Origin: CAVXZE01 sp964615365
GTDB lineage: Bacteria > Myxococcota_A > UBA9160 > UBA6930
Length of the DNA stretch: 64,000 bases
Assembly: GCA_964615365.1 (NCBI GenBank)
Contig: CAZTOU010000008.1
Location: 1-64,000 of the forward strand
Direction of reading: 5' to 3'
Made by a program: the position numbers and the translations under genes. The notes beneath the pieces are model-generated. The model saw only the letters and a program-made list of their open reading frames with translations. It did not search any database and was not told where the DNA came from. Each line of letters begins with the position of its first letter. The stretch's first letter is position 1. Shown here piece after piece: positions 1-7,982 of this stretch.

Positions 1-1299
1 CAGAGCCGCCTCGAACCAGGGACGATAGGCGTCTCGGCGCTCCACCGGGCACTCGGCGATCGAGATCAGCACCCGGCCGTCGCCGGTCTCGATGAAGACG
101 AAGTCCTCCGCGAGGCCGTAGTCCGATCGGGCGAGGGTGAACCTCCGCGCGGGGTGACCAGCGACCCGCGAATCGCTGACCGAGGTGATGACGGAGGATC
201 CGAAGTGGGCCGCGGCGTTGCGCTCGAGATAGAACTCGATGCTCGGGTAGCGGCGGACGATGATCTGGAAGGAGGCGTCGTAGTCCCACGTCACACCGTT
301 CACCGCCGCGACGCCGAAGGGGGTCGGAATCCGGAGCCAGCCCACCGGCACCTGGATCTCGAAGCCGCGTTGGGGATCGACGTGGGGCGCCAGCGCGAGC
401 CGTGGCGGACCCTCCGGAAGCGCGGGGAAATCGGCGGCCGGCCGCTTCGACGGGGCCAGCGAGGTGTAGACGGTGCCGTTGGGGATCGCGTAGAGGGAGA
501 GGAACGAGTTCAGGTCCTCGGCGCCCAGCCCGTCGGGGCCGAGCCGGTCCCGGACCACCTCGTACATCAGGTCGGCGGGAATCGGGCTGTGGCCGCGCAT
601 GCCGATGGCGTGTCCGATCTCGTGCATCGCGATCCGCTCGACCTGGTCCGGGAGCAGCAGCCCGTGCCGATCGGCCACGTAGATCTCGAGCTCCCGCACG
701 TCGTAGCGCACCTCGAGCCGGCCGCTGTCCGGGTCTCCGCCGAGCACCCGGCACGCGTCTCCGAGCGGTGTCATCCCCAGCACCTCGAGCGTGGGCTCCG
801 GAGCGGAAGCCTTCTCACCCAGCATGCGCAGCACCAGGTCCGCCTCGGCAACGCTCGGGGCCCGTTCGAAACGGACGGTTCCCTCGAGATCGCGTTCCCA
901 GTTGGCGAGCGCCCGCTCCACAGCGGCGACGTACTCCACCGGAGGCCTCCACCAGAACTCGAAGTCCTCCTCCTCCTCGATCTCCGGGGGCACGATGGCC
1001 ACGCGAAGCGGAAAGTCGCTCGGCGACCAGCGACAGAAGACCAGAAGCTCCTCGGCGGCGAAGGCTTCGATCCCCAGCCAGCCGACCACCCGCCTCGCCG
1101 CCGACGCGACGCCGGTCCTCTCGGGCGCGGCGACCCGGTACGCCACGAAGGGAAGGTAGTTGGGCTCGAGGATGTCGGGGAAGCGCTCCCGGAGCCGCCA
1201 GTAGTCATGGCGGTTGTGACGATAGGGGGCCGGCGTCTCGTCCTCCTCCGCGAATCCACTCCCGGCGATGAAGAGCAGAAGGGAGGCGGCGAGAACCAT
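1..1299 (-). CDS. Secreted matrixin-like zinc metalloprotease, C-terminal end outside window
   Basis: The 433 visible codons have no stop, so the C-terminus lies beyond base 1. An N-terminal hydrophobic stretch (MVLAASLLLFIAGSGFA) looks like a signal peptide. The metzincin zinc motif HEIGHAIGMRGH lies at about residues 217-228 (HExxHxxGxxGH), followed by a Met-containing turn region, as in M10/matrixin-type peptidases. The C-terminal part is of unrecognised type. The ATG at 1299 was chosen. A TTG at 1320 is in frame, overlaps the smpB stop as TTGA and would add a basic n-region, so it is a real alternative. Substrate unknown; exported protein is an inference from the signal. Confidence 0.7.
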   Translation of the reverse strand, partial: MVLAASLLLFIAGSGFAEEDETPAPYRHNRHDYWRLRERFPDILEPNYLPFVAYRVAAPERTGVASAARRVVGWLGIEAFAAEELLVFCRWSPSDFPLRVAIVPPEIEEEEDFEFWWRPPVEYVAAVERALANWERDLEGTVRFERAPSVAEADLVLRMLGEKASAPEPTLEVLGMTPLGDACRVLGGDPDSGRLEVRYDVRELEIYVADRHGLLLPDQVERIAMHEIGHAIGMRGHSPIPADLMYEVVRDRLGPDGLGAEDLNSFLSLYAIPNGTVYTSLAPSKRPAADFPALPEGPPRLALAPHVDPQRGFEIQVPVGWLRIPTPFGVAAVNGVTWDYDASFQIIVRRYPSIEFYLERNAAAHFGSSVITSVSDSRVAGHPARRFTLARSDYGLAEDFVFIETGDGRVLISIAECPVERRDAYRPWFEAAL

Positions 1300-1316
1300 C
1301 CGTCGGAGAGGGGCCC

Positions 1317-1793
1317 TCAACCGCTTCCGCGCCCCTTGTGGCGGGAAGCCCGGCGGAGCTCCCGGTCCTGCTCCCGGCGGCGGATCGTCTCCCGCTTGTC
1401 GTGGCGCCGCTTTCCCCGAACCACGGCCAGATCGACCTTGGCGCGGCCGCCCTTCCAGTAGAGGGAGAGCGGGACGAGGGTGAATCCCCGCTCCGCCACC
1501 TTCGACCGCAGCCGGTTGATCTCGTGGCGGTGCAGCAGCAGCTTCCGCTCCCGGGTCGGATCCGAGTTCTCGGGTCCGGCCTGCTGATAGGGGCTGATGT
1601 GGAGGTTGCGGAGGATGACCTCCCCCCCACGCACGATGGCGTAGGAGTCCGAGAGGTTGGCGCGGCCCTCTCGGAGTGATTTCACCTCGGGACCGCGCAG
1701 CGCGATCCCCGCTTCGATGGAGTCGAGGATCTCGTACTCGTGTCGCGCGCGCCGGTTGGAGGCGATGCGCTTCGGCTCTTCCTTTCCCCCCAT
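1317..1793 (-). CDS. smpB: SsrA-binding protein SmpB
   Basis: SmpB binds tmRNA and carries it to stalled ribosomes for trans-translation. The 158-residue protein has the family's opening (IASNRRARHEY), the conserved GPEVKSLR segment, the NLHISPY segment and a long basic C-terminal tail that becomes helical in the ribosome. Length is typical (about 155-160). It is the last well-defined gene of a minus-strand run with panD upstream (27-base gap) and the metalloprotease immediately downstream. No tmRNA gene was recognised in this window. Confidence 0.97.
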   Translation of the reverse strand: MGGKEEPKRIASNRRARHEYEILDSIEAGIALRGPEVKSLREGRANLSDSYAIVRGGEVILRNLHISPYQQAGPENSDPTRERKLLLHRHEINRLRSKVAERGFTLVPLSLYWKGGRAKVDLAVVRGKRRHDKRETIRRREQDRELRRASRHKGRGSG

Positions 1794-1820
1794 TCCCGCC
1801 AGGGTAGCAGGGGCTAGGGG

Positions 1821-2171
1821 TCAGTCGCGCTGTCGGTTGGCCTCGTCGACGAAGACCCGGGTGCCCTCCCAGCCGCGCGCCTCCTCCTCGGTCATCTGGA
1901 CGAAGCTCGAGATGATCACGATGTCGAGCGGCTTGATCAGGTGCGCGGCCGCTCCGTTGATGCAGATCTCGCCGGAGCCGGGCTCGCCGCGGATCGCGTA
2001 GGTGGTGAGGCGATTGCCGTTGGTGCAGTCCCACACGTCCACCTGCTCGTAGGGGATGATGTTGGCCGCATCCATCAGGTTGGAGTCGATGGTGATGCTC
2101 CCTTCGTAGTCGATGTTCGCCTCGGTGACGGTCGCACGGTGGATCTTCGATTTCAGCATGGTGCGGAGCAC
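1821..2171 (-). CDS. panD: Aspartate 1-decarboxylase (pyruvoyl enzyme)
   Basis: PanD converts L-aspartate to beta-alanine, the amine half of pantothenate. The 116-residue length and opening MLRTMLKSKIHRA match the family. The self-cleavage site is visible in YEGSIT at about residues 22-27: cleavage before the Ser gives the pyruvoyl group. It lies 17 bases after panC and completes a panB-panC-panD run, so the cell can make pantothenate from valine intermediates and aspartate. Confidence 0.97.
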   Translation of the reverse strand: MLRTMLKSKIHRATVTEANIDYEGSITIDSNLMDAANIIPYEQVDVWDCTNGNRLTTYAIRGEPGSGEICINGAAAHLIKPLDIVIISSFVQMTEEEARGWEGTRVFVDEANRQRD

Positions 2172-2188
2172 TGGTCTTCTCCTCGTGG

Positions 2189-3073
2189 CTAGCTCTCGCG
2201 CTGCGGCAGCAGCACGCGGTTGTCGATCAGACGGACGTTCTGTCCGTCGCGCCCGTCGCCCCGGGGAAACCGGACGGCGAGGGCCAAAAGGGTGGGAGCC
2301 GTGAGCGTCTCGGGCGCCGGCTCCAGGGAGTCGGGATCCCGCAGCTCCGCGTAGTCGAGATCGGCCTGGGGCGCCTTGGCGATCTCGGCGCGAACCCGCT
2401 GCAGCAGGGAGTGGCAGCTTCGTTCGCCGGCGGCAACTGCGCGCTCCGCGGCCTCGAGCGCGCGCACCAGGCAGATCGCCTGGGGGCGGGTCGACGCGTC
2501 GAGATAGGCGTTGCGGCTGGAGAGCGCCAGACGGTCGGGCTCGCGCACCGTCGGCACCCCGACGACCTCCACATCGAAGCCGAGGTCCTGGACCAGCCTG
2601 CGGATCAGCGCCAGCTGCTGGAAGTCCTTCTCGCCGAAGACGGCGACGTGGGGCTTTGCGGCGAGAAGCAGCTTGGTCACCACCGTCGCCACTCCGCGGA
2701 AGTGGACGGGCCGGGAGCGACCGCAGAGCGGCTTGGCGAGCTCCGTCACGGTGACCCAGGTCTGGCAGCCGGGCGGGTAGAGCGCCGCCTCACCGGGCGC
2801 GAAGATCACGTCGACGCCCAACTTGCGACACTCCTCCGCGTCGCGCTCGAAGCTGCGCGGATAGGCGTCGAGATCCTCCCCGGGCCCGAACTGGGTGGGA
2901 TTCACGAAGATCGAGACGTACACCAGGTCCGCGCGCCGGCGCGCCTCCGAAACCAGGGCCAGGTGTCCGGCGTGCAGCGCTCCCATGGTTGGCACCAGGG
3001 CGATGCGCCGGCCGGCGGCGCGCGCAGCGTCGGCAAGCGCCTGCAGCTCGGGGACTTCGCGAAGGATCCGCAT
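2189..3073 (-). CDS. panC: Pantothenate synthetase
   Basis: PanC joins pantoate and beta-alanine using ATP. The 294-residue protein has the nucleotidylyltransferase signature PTMGALHAGHLALV (HxGH) near residue 30, the VSIFVNPTQFGPGED segment, GEKDFQQL and the later LSSRNAYL motif in the KMSKS-equivalent position. It is 12 bases downstream of panB and 17 upstream of panD. Confidence 0.97.
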   Translation of the reverse strand: MRILREVPELQALADAARAAGRRIALVPTMGALHAGHLALVSEARRRADLVYVSIFVNPTQFGPGEDLDAYPRSFERDAEECRKLGVDVIFAPGEAALYPPGCQTWVTVTELAKPLCGRSRPVHFRGVATVVTKLLLAAKPHVAVFGEKDFQQLALIRRLVQDLGFDVEVVGVPTVREPDRLALSSRNAYLDASTRPQAICLVRALEAAERAVAAGERSCHSLLQRVRAEIAKAPQADLDYAELRDPDSLEPAPETLTAPTLLALAVRFPRGDGRDGQNVRLIDNRVLLPQRES

Positions 3074-3085
3074 CGGCCTTTCGGG

Positions 3086-3913
3086 CTACCGGTAGCAGTG
3101 CTCTTCGTCGGGGAACTTCCGGTCGGCCACCTCCTCGGCGAAGCGCCGCGCCGCCTGGGAGGCCAGGGCCCCGAGATTCGCGTACTGCTTGACGAAGCTG
3201 GGCGTCCAGTCGTTCAGCCCCAGGAGATCGTGCATCACCAGCACCTGTCCGTCGCAATCGGGGCCGGCGCCGATGCCGATGGTCGGAATCGAGAGCAGGC
3301 CGGTGATCTCCCCGGCGAGATCGGCGGGCACTCCCTCGAGTACGATCGAGAAGGCGCCGGCGGCCTCCACCGCGCGGGCGTCCTCGATGACCCGCTGGCG
3401 CGACGCCTCGCCGCGGCCCTGAACGCGGTAGCCACCCATGCGGTGGATCGCCTGGGGCGTCAGGCCAACGTGCCCCATCACCGGGATCTCAGCCGCGACG
3501 ATCCGACGGGTGGTGTCGCCCATGGTCCGGCCTCCCTCGAGCTTCACCGCGTGCACGCCGCCCTCCTTCACCAGGCGGATGGCCGAGCGCAGGGCGTCCT
3601 CGGGCGAGACCTGGTAGGACCCGAACGGCATGTCGCCGACCACCAGGGCCCGGGAGGCACCGCGCGACACCATCCGCGAGTGGTAGACGACCTCGTCGAG
3701 GGTCACCGGGAGGGTGGTCTGGTTGCCCTGGACCACGTTGCCCATCGAGTCCCCCACCAGGAGGACGTCGATCCCGGCCTGGTCGAAGATGCGCGAGAAG
3801 GCGAAATCGTAGGCGGTGAGCATCGAGAAGGACTCGCCGCGGCGTTTGCTGCGAGCCAGCGAACGGACCGTGACCCGGTGTTCGCGTTTCGAGGAAGCGG
3901 TGACCGTCGACAT
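3086..3913 (-). CDS. panB: Ketopantoate hydroxymethyltransferase
   Basis: PanB transfers a hydroxymethyl group from methylene-tetrahydrofolate to 2-ketoisovalerate, the first committed step to pantothenate. The protein (275 residues) shows MLTAYDFAFSRIFDQAG, the metal/substrate region LLVGDSMGNV, GHVGLTPQA and GIGAGPDCDGQVLV. The reading frame is open for another 70 codons upstream, but the ATG at 3913 gives the family N-terminus and has a GGAGG ribosome site just upstream. First gene of panB-panC-panD; the promoter and structured leader are listed separately. Confidence 0.95.
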   Translation of the reverse strand: MSTVTASSKREHRVTVRSLARSKRRGESFSMLTAYDFAFSRIFDQAGIDVLLVGDSMGNVVQGNQTTLPVTLDEVVYHSRMVSRGASRALVVGDMPFGSYQVSPEDALRSAIRLVKEGGVHAVKLEGGRTMGDTTRRIVAAEIPVMGHVGLTPQAIHRMGGYRVQGRGEASRQRVIEDARAVEAAGAFSIVLEGVPADLAGEITGLLSIPTIGIGAGPDCDGQVLVMHDLLGLNDWTPSFVKQYANLGALASQAARRFAEEVADRKFPDEEHCYR

Positions 3914-4236
3914 CCGGGAGCCTCCGGCTCCCGTGCGCTCCATGCCCCGAAAACGGCGACCGCGCCTCCCGGTTGATTCCGGAGGCGCGGCCGATCGTGA
4001 GAACGCCCCCGGCGGAGCCAGGGACGAGACTCGATCCACCTCTTCCACCCCCGTCTCGCTCCGCCGGGGCGGATACGAGCGACCTTTGGGCAGTCCTAGG
4101 CGATCGTCCTGTTTTCCGGGCACTTACGCCCGGGAGATCTCAGTTTCGATGAGGATCGCACCCTGCGATACCTCTCGCAGCGACAGAGGCTATCGGTCCG
4201 GTGCCGACTGTCAACGGCAGCCCCGCCGGCTCGCCC
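3914..4236 (-). promoter_or_regulatory. panB leader region with two strong hairpins
   Basis: This 323-base stretch holds no convincing gene. On the minus strand it would be the untranslated leader of panB. It contains a perfect 10-base stem (3960-3969 with 3981-3990, CCGCGCCTCC/GGAGGCGCGG) ending about 46 bases before the panB start, and a larger imperfect stem-loop whose 12-base outer arms lie at 4007-4018 and 4058-4069 (CCCCGGCGGAGC/GCTCCGCCGGGG), with an inner GAGAC/GTCTC pairing. There is only a weak T run after the proximal hairpin, so attenuation is a guess. Confidence 0.5.
4186..4214 (-). promoter_or_regulatory. Probable sigma-70 promoter of panB
   Basis: On the minus strand a perfect -35 box TTGACA (4214-4209) is followed after 16 bases by TAGCCT (4191-4186 region), matching the first, second and last positions of the -10 consensus. 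It sits just after the stop of the preceding small gene and would give a leader of roughly 265 bases before panB. Confidence 0.5.
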
Positions 4237-4524
4237 TCAGGGGCTTCCCCGCGGGGAAGCGAGGCGTTCACGAACCGCCGGGGGCAGATACCGCTCCTCC
4301 AGGGCCTCGCTGGCGTGGACGCGCACCGCCGTCGCGGCCGCCTCGATGCGATCCTCGAGCGGCTCGCCCGAGGCCAGGAGGAGCCAGGGAGCGCCGCGAA
4401 TCCGGCAGATCCCGCTGCGGGGTGCCGGATCCCCCTCCGCCACCTGGCGCGGGATCACCCGAACCTTGACCCCGGCCTCCTGGGCCAGCTCGACCAGGAA
4501 ATCGAGAAGAGACTGCCCTTCCAC
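4237..4524 (-). CDS. Small conserved-looking protein of unknown function
   Basis: A 95-residue protein starting at GTG 4524 (MEGQSLLDFLVELAQEAGVKVRV). It begins 7 bases after the PilZ gene ends, and the high-content acidic/hydrophobic pattern and lack of a competing frame support real coding. No signal peptide or membrane segment. The middle carries CRIRGAPWLLLASGEPLEDRIEA, which reads like a folded domain but matches no family I can name. The longer upstream frame inside the PilZ gene is low-complexity and was not used. Confidence 0.6.
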   Translation of the reverse strand: MEGQSLLDFLVELAQEAGVKVRVIPRQVAEGDPAPRSGICRIRGAPWLLLASGEPLEDRIEAAATAVRVHASEALEERYLPPAVRERLASPRGSP

Positions 4525-4531
4525 GCCGCGA

Positions 4532-4885
4532 CTACCTGCGCCGGTCGATGGGCTGTTTCGCGTACGCGGTGAGCTGCCGCGCAACCTCCGCGTCGAGCCC
4601 GCCGAGCTGCACGCCGGTCTCGTAGAAGCCCGCCTCCTCGGCGGTGCCCCCCTCCTCCCAGCTGGTCCAGACCACCCTCCCCTCGGCGCGAATCGTCGGT
4701 CCGGAGGGAGGCAGGGTGAACTCGACCCAGATCCGCTCTCCTTCGGGGATGGGGAACTTCAGGTGCAGGCAGATCCCTCCCGGTGAGACGTTGACGGCGT
4801 ACTCGAGGGTGGTGCTTCCATCGCTTCGGCGCAGGTCGACGGGCACCGGAATCGGGAGATCGCGCCACGGCTCCGACTCCAGCAT
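4532..4885 (-). CDS. PilZ-domain protein (possible c-di-GMP receptor)
   Basis: The 117-residue protein is essentially one PilZ barrel: an Arg-bearing start (VPVDLRRSDG), the conserved NVSPGG turn (D/NxSxxG type) near residue 33, and a beta-rich middle (RIWVEFTLPPSG, AEGRVVW). PilZ domains bind cyclic di-GMP through the N-terminal Arg motif and the NxSxxG turn. The Arg motif here is short (LRR), so nucleotide binding is likely but not certain. Lies 3 bases downstream of rsmA. Confidence 0.75.
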   Translation of the reverse strand: MLESEPWRDLPIPVPVDLRRSDGSTTLEYAVNVSPGGICLHLKFPIPEGERIWVEFTLPPSGPTIRAEGRVVWTSWEEGGTAEEAGFYETGVQLGGLDAEVARQLTAYAKQPIDRRR

Positions 4886-4888
4886 CGG

Positions 4889-5773
4889 CTAGCCCGCCCT
4901 CTCTCCTGCCGGCGCCAGCTCCCTCGCGACCGCGAGCCACTGCTCCGGGGACAGGCTCTGGGCCCGGGCGCGGGAATCGATTCCGTTGCGGGCCAGGGCC
5001 TCCAGGATTCTCTCGGGAGGGAGAGGGTCTTCCCTCGCGGCGATTCGAAGGGAGTTCACGATGGTCTTCCTTCGATGGGCGAACGCCGCCCGCACCACAG
5101 CCTCGATCCTCCGAAGCTCTCCCGACGCGAGCGGCACCCCGCTCCGCGGCGTCAAGTGCAGGAAGGTCGAAGTCACGCGTGGGACAGGGTAGAAGCATCG
5201 CGGGTGAAGATCGAGTCCGACCTTCACCGTGGCCACGAGCTGGTGAAGCACCCCGAGCGATCCGTACTCCCGACCGCCAGGTGCGGCGAGAAGTCTCCTG
5301 GCGACCTCCCTCTGCACCATGACGGACCAGCTCGCCAGCCGCTCCCTCTGGTCGAGCAGCCGTCGCAGAAGCGGAGAAGCGGCCGCGTAGGGAAGATTGC
5401 CGACGACCCGCACCGGCTCGCGCGCTTCGCCCAGGAGCTTCTCGAGATCGAGCTCGAGGGCATCCGCGTGGATCAGCTCCACGTTGGCGGGCAGGTCTGC
5501 TTCGCGCTCCAGCGCGCGCACGATTCCCGCGTCGACCTCGACGGTGACCACCCGCCGGGCTCGGGCCGCCAGAGCCCGGGTCAGGATGCCGAGGCCGGTG
5601 CCGATCTCGATCACCCGGTCTCCCGGCTCGACCGCGGCGATCCGGACCAGCTTCTCGGCGATGCGCGGGTCGAGGAGGAAGTTCTGGCCCAGCTCCCGCC
5701 GGAGCGCGAGACCGTGGGTCTCGAGAAAGGCGCGCACCTCGCCGGCGTTCAATCCGTCCGGCTCCGGGCCCAC
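4889..5773 (-). CDS. rsmA: 16S rRNA dimethyladenosine transferase RsmA (KsgA)
   Basis: RsmA dimethylates two adjacent adenines near the 3' end of 16S rRNA during small-subunit assembly. The 294-residue protein has LRRELGQNFLLD at the start, the SAM site VIEIGTGLGILT, the acidic VEVDAGIV and the catalytic NLPYAAASPLL (NLPY) motif. Its start overlaps the end of tsaD by about 25 bases; a start a few codons downstream is possible since the conserved part begins near residue 9. Confidence 0.96.
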   Translation of the reverse strand: MGPEPDGLNAGEVRAFLETHGLALRRELGQNFLLDPRIAEKLVRIAAVEPGDRVIEIGTGLGILTRALAARARRVVTVEVDAGIVRALEREADLPANVELIHADALELDLEKLLGEAREPVRVVGNLPYAAASPLLRRLLDQRERLASWSVMVQREVARRLLAAPGGREYGSLGVLHQLVATVKVGLDLHPRCFYPVPRVTSTFLHLTPRSGVPLASGELRRIEAVVRAAFAHRRKTIVNSLRIAAREDPLPPERILEALARNGIDSRARAQSLSPEQWLAVARELAPAGERAG

Positions 5774-6774
5774 GGAGTCTCCGACAGCGGCACGCGGGAG
5801 AAGCTGGTCAGGTGCAGGCCGTCGCGCTGCCCGCGGCGGAGCAGATTCGCCCCCGCCGACGCGATCATCGCCGCGTTGTCGGTGCAGAGCTCCGGCGGCG
5901 GGAAGAAGGCCGCGAAGCCATCCGCCCGGGCCGCGGCCGCCATGTTGCGGCGCAGCAGCCGGTTGGCCGCCACGCCCCCTACCACCGCCAACCTCCCGAT
6001 TCCCTCTTCCCGAAGCGCCCGCCGGGCCCGCGAGATCAGCACGTCGGTGGCCGCGGCCTCGAAGGAGGCCGCGACGTCGGCGACCGCGGCTCCGTCCAGG
6101 GGCCGGCGGCGCTCCACCTCCAGGACCACGGCGGTCTTGAGCCCGCTGTAGGAGAAGTCGAAGCCGGGCTCCTCCTGCATCGGCCTCGGGAAATCGATCG
6201 CCTTCGGATCGCCCCGCTCCGCAACCAGCGAGAGCGCTGCCCCTCCCGGATAGGAGAGCCCCAGCAGCTTGGCGACCTTGTCGAAGGCCTCTCCGGCCGC
6301 GTCGTCCCGTGTCTCCCCGAGGAGCGCGGGGGAGGCGCCTTCCTCGATCCGATACAGGGCGGTGTGCCCCCCCGAGACCACCAGTCCGATGTAGGGAGGC
6401 CGAAGCTCCTCCGCGCAGAGCTCGGCGGCGGCGAGGTGGCCGGCCAGGTGATGGACGCCCACCACGGGAATTCCGAGCCGATACGCGAGGGCCTTGCCGA
6501 AGGAGAGGCCCACCAGCAGCGAACCGAGCAGACCCGGCCCCACCGTGACGGCGACCCCGGAGAGATCCCGGTCCGACACCCCGCTCTGGCAGAGCGCGCT
6601 CCCGACCACCTGGGAGACGGTGCGGACGTGGTCGCGAGAGGCGAGCTCCGGAACCACGCCGCCGTAGGGCTCGTGAACCTCGAGCTGGCCCTGGACGACG
6701 CTCGCCAGGACCTCGGTTCCCCGCCGAACCACAGCGGCTGCCATCTCGTCGCAGGAGCTCTCGATGCCGAGCAC
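5749..6774 (-). CDS. tsaD: tRNA threonylcarbamoyladenosine transferase TsaD
   Basis: TsaD moves the threonylcarbamoyl group onto A37 of ANN-decoding tRNAs. The protein starts LGIESSCDEMAAAVV, has the metal-binding segment VHHLAGHLAAAEL (HxxxH), SGGHTALY and a C-terminal GGVAANRLLR / CTDNAAMIA, all classic. The GTG at 6774 gives the family N-terminus and a 341-residue length; the open frame continues upstream into the DksA-like gene but without homology. Confidence 0.95.
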   Translation of the reverse strand: MLGIESSCDEMAAAVVRRGTEVLASVVQGQLEVHEPYGGVVPELASRDHVRTVSQVVGSALCQSGVSDRDLSGVAVTVGPGLLGSLLVGLSFGKALAYRLGIPVVGVHHLAGHLAAAELCAEELRPPYIGLVVSGGHTALYRIEEGASPALLGETRDDAAGEAFDKVAKLLGLSYPGGAALSLVAERGDPKAIDFPRPMQEEPGFDFSYSGLKTAVVLEVERRRPLDGAAVADVAASFEAAATDVLISRARRALREEGIGRLAVVGGVAANRLLRRNMAAAARADGFAAFFPPPELCTDNAAMIASAGANLLRRGQRDGLHLTSFSRVPLSETPWARSRTD

Positions 6775-6791
6775 GAGCTCGGGAAGATGGC

Positions 6792-7154
6792 TCAGCTCAG
6801 GTTCCGTTCGATCTTTTCCTGCTCGCCCTTGCAGTCGATGCAGAGCTCCGCGACAGGGCGCGCCTCGAGCCGCTTCCTGCCGATCTCCTCGCCGCAGCTC
6901 TGGCACTGGCCGTAGACCCCCGCGTCGATCTTCGCGAGCGCGCCTTCGATCTTGCCGAGGAGACCGCGTTCCCGCTCACGCAGGCGGCCCATGAATGCGA
7001 GATTCATCTCGGAGGAGGCGGTATCGATCTCGTCCGGGAAATCGTCCGGATCGAGATGGATGTCGCCGGTCATGGCCTTCCGGACGTTGCCCAACAACTG
7101 GTCGCGCTGGGCGTTCAGAAGCTTTCGGAACTTTTCCAGATCCCGCTTTCTCAA
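6792..7154 (-). CDS. DksA/TraR-family zinc-finger protein
   Basis: A 120-residue member of the DksA/TraR family, which binds the RNA polymerase secondary channel and modulates initiation with ppGpp. The N-terminal half is a coiled-coil rich in charge (KFRKLLNAQRDQLL ... RLRERERGLLGKI), with the acidic tip DFPDEID, and the C-terminus has a C-x2-C-x17-C-x2-C zinc finger (CQSCGEEIG ... CIDC). The start is a TTG at 7154 with GGAAAG upstream. Followed after 17 bases by tsaD. Confidence 0.85.
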   Translation of the reverse strand: MRKRDLEKFRKLLNAQRDQLLGNVRKAMTGDIHLDPDDFPDEIDTASSEMNLAFMGRLRERERGLLGKIEGALAKIDAGVYGQCQSCGEEIGRKRLEARPVAELCIDCKGEQEKIERNLS

Positions 7155-7209
7155 GTTCTTTCCTTGCCTGGAACCTCACCCGAGACCGGTTGAACGCGGT
7201 TCGGCTGTC

Positions 7210-7971
7210 TCAGTCCGCTGCGATCAACTCGAGCTGCCGCTCGGCCTCCCCGGCCCGCGGCGAGTTCGGGTATTCGTCGATGACCCGTTCGAACGCTTTT
7301 CGCGCCGCCTTCCCGTAGCGCGGTCCGAGCCGGAGCAGCGCTTCACCCTGGCGGTAGAGAGCCTCCGGCGCCTTTCCGCTAGTGGGATAGCGACCGGCCA
7401 CGTCATCGAAGCGCAGTATCGCGGTCTGGTAGTCCCCCTGCTTGAAGTGACAGTCCGCCATCCAGTAGGCGGCATCGTCCGAGTATTCGGAAGACGGATA
7501 AGTTTGCAGGAACTCCCGGAAGCGGTCAATACACGTGCTGTGATCGTCGACCCGCCAGGTGTTGTAGGCCTCCCGGTAGGCGCGCAGCTCCGTGGACGCA
7601 CTCTGCTGCGCTGCGGGAAATTCCCCGGGGGTGGAAACCGCGCTGGCGTCGTCCAGAGGATTCTCGGTGGTCGTGGGGGCCGCAGGAGTGGCCGCATCCT
7701 GCCGGGCGGCCTTGGCCTCCTGCAGCGCCAGTCCACTCTGATGCTCGGCCACCTCGAGACGCCCTTCCAGCTGCGCGATCGATTCGCGCAGCTCCTCGAT
7801 CTCGACGACGAGATCCGCGACCTGGGTGCCGGTGCCGCCCTTTCCGTCGGCGCGCTTCATCTTGTGGACCTCGTACTCGAGCTTTCGAAACTCGGCGATG
7901 GTGGCGCAGCCGACCAGCCAGGGAAGCAGCAGCAACGCTGCTCCGAGGGTCACGCTTCTGGCTCGCAACAT
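7210..7971 (-). CDS. cpoB: CpoB/YbgF-like Tol-associated TPR lipoprotein
   Basis: CpoB coordinates outer-membrane constriction by Tol with peptidoglycan synthesis. The 253-residue protein has a lipobox (LPWLVGC, Cys at about 22), a coiled-coil (VVEIEELRESIAQLEGRLEVAEHQ), a low-complexity linker and C-terminal TPR repeats (AYREAYNTWRVDD; AAYWMADCHFKQGDYQTAILRFDDV; ALYRQGEALLRLG), the order known for CpoB. It follows tolB by 11 bases. The usual pal gene between them is absent. Confidence 0.88.
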   Translation of the reverse strand: MLRARSVTLGAALLLLPWLVGCATIAEFRKLEYEVHKMKRADGKGGTGTQVADLVVEIEELRESIAQLEGRLEVAEHQSGLALQEAKAARQDAATPAAPTTTENPLDDASAVSTPGEFPAAQQSASTELRAYREAYNTWRVDDHSTCIDRFREFLQTYPSSEYSDDAAYWMADCHFKQGDYQTAILRFDDVAGRYPTSGKAPEALYRQGEALLRLGPRYGKAARKAFERVIDEYPNSPRAGEAERQLELIAAD

Positions 7972-7982
7972 ACTCTCTCCCC

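Noticed and set aside
154..1461. Long plus-strand frame opposite the metalloprotease and smpB
   Set aside because: Rich in Arg/His/Pro with no domain; a shadow of GC-rich minus-strand genes. Similar long frames opposite panBC, opp, tol and division genes were rejected for the same reason.
1317..1793. tmRNA next to smpB
   Set aside because: No alanine-tRNA-like end or tag frame is visible in the adjacent intervals.
4243..4260. Perfect 18-base palindrome GCTTCCCCGCGGGGAAGC
   Set aside because: It lies inside the last codons of the small unknown gene, with no T run, so it was not called a terminator.
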